From the NCBI GenBank assembly GCA_034190875.2, contig CM067351.1:9142500-9206499 (forward strand): a DNA stretch of 64,000 nucleotides, written 5' to 3'. This document shows, piece by piece, positions 63,691-64,000 of the stretch. Position 1 is the stretch's first letter. Each line of letters starts with the position of its first letter. A program made the translations under genes and the position numbers. The notes beneath the pieces are model-generated. The model searched no databases, had not been told where the DNA came from, and worked only from the letters and a program-made list of their open reading frames with translations. This stretch comes from Urechis unicinctus (lineage: Eukaryota > Annelida > Polychaeta > Xenopneusta > Urechidae).

Positions 63691-64000
63691 TTTTAGCACC
63701 CATCTGAACATCTCAATGTTTATGTTTGTGTCCATTATTACAGATTAAGGAGTCAGGGATATTACTGCATACATTGTGCTCCTGAATAACACACGATCAA
63801 TATTACTGAACAATATTATCATGCGAATCCATCTTATTCGACTGAAGTATACATTACCCCATCGTGAATGTTACCACTTCATGAAAACTCACATGTTACG
63901 GAGAGATATCGGCTTATACAACTTCATCTAAATATCCAAATGCGGGTAAAGACAGACTGAATTTTTCATTATTTTCCGTCTCTGTTCCCAAATGTGATCA

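Larger units (their letters stand above)
57794..64000 (+). repeat. Large duplicated segment C2 (runs off the window)
   Basis: Paralogue of 39000-45920. It lacks the retroposon and the (TTC)11 tail, and lacks about 600 bases corresponding to 39490-40110. The match is still continuous at the last base of the window, so the unit continues to the right. I see no gene. Confidence 0.85.

Overview
The window is non-coding DNA from an animal nucleus, about 60% A+T by eye. No open frame in 64 kb resembles an intact cellular gene; the longest frame (46658-47290) is a by-product of a 54-bp minisatellite. The class of transposons present (a two-headed tRNA-type SINE whose tail contains 'gacgttaaac', a CR1/L2-like LINE fragment, a hAT-like DNA transposon with CAGGG ends) suggests a marine invertebrate, most likely a mollusc and perhaps a gastropod. 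That assignment is inference.

Nearly all of the rest is one family of large, diverged duplications, all in the same orientation. Copy 1 (about 1-14130) matches copy 2 (about 16353-30120) with an offset of roughly 16.3-17.2 kb. A much shortened third copy lies at about 31745-38900. A second pair, 39000-45920 and 57794-64000 (window end), is offset by about 18.0-18.8 kb. The interval between them (46-57.8 kb) holds further partial copies, for example 50750-51600 against 15960-17310, and 47700-48150 against 15060-15490. Below this scale the same modules of a few hundred bases recur in a constant order. One (module R here) is seen at least 14 times, another (module S) at least six times. The locus therefore looks like an old tandem array of a multi-kilobase unit, remodelled by internal deletions, local duplications and transposon insertions.

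Four insertions or expansions can be ordered against the duplications. The LINE fragment is in copies 1 and 2 with a shared internal deletion, so it predates that split. The SINE, with 13-bp target duplications, is in both members of the 39/58-kb pair and so predates that split. A small retroposon with a (TTC)11 tail at 39096-39270 is in only one of four alignable sites and is younger. A 38-bp repeat has four units in copy 1 and about one in copy 2. A 1.6-kb hAT-like element sits at 51875-53505, and a 54-bp minisatellite with a 162-bp higher-order period at 46721-47190.

I found no tRNA or rRNA genes outside the SINE, no CRISPR array, and no promoter or terminator that I can defend. All identity and age statements are by-eye alignments without software.
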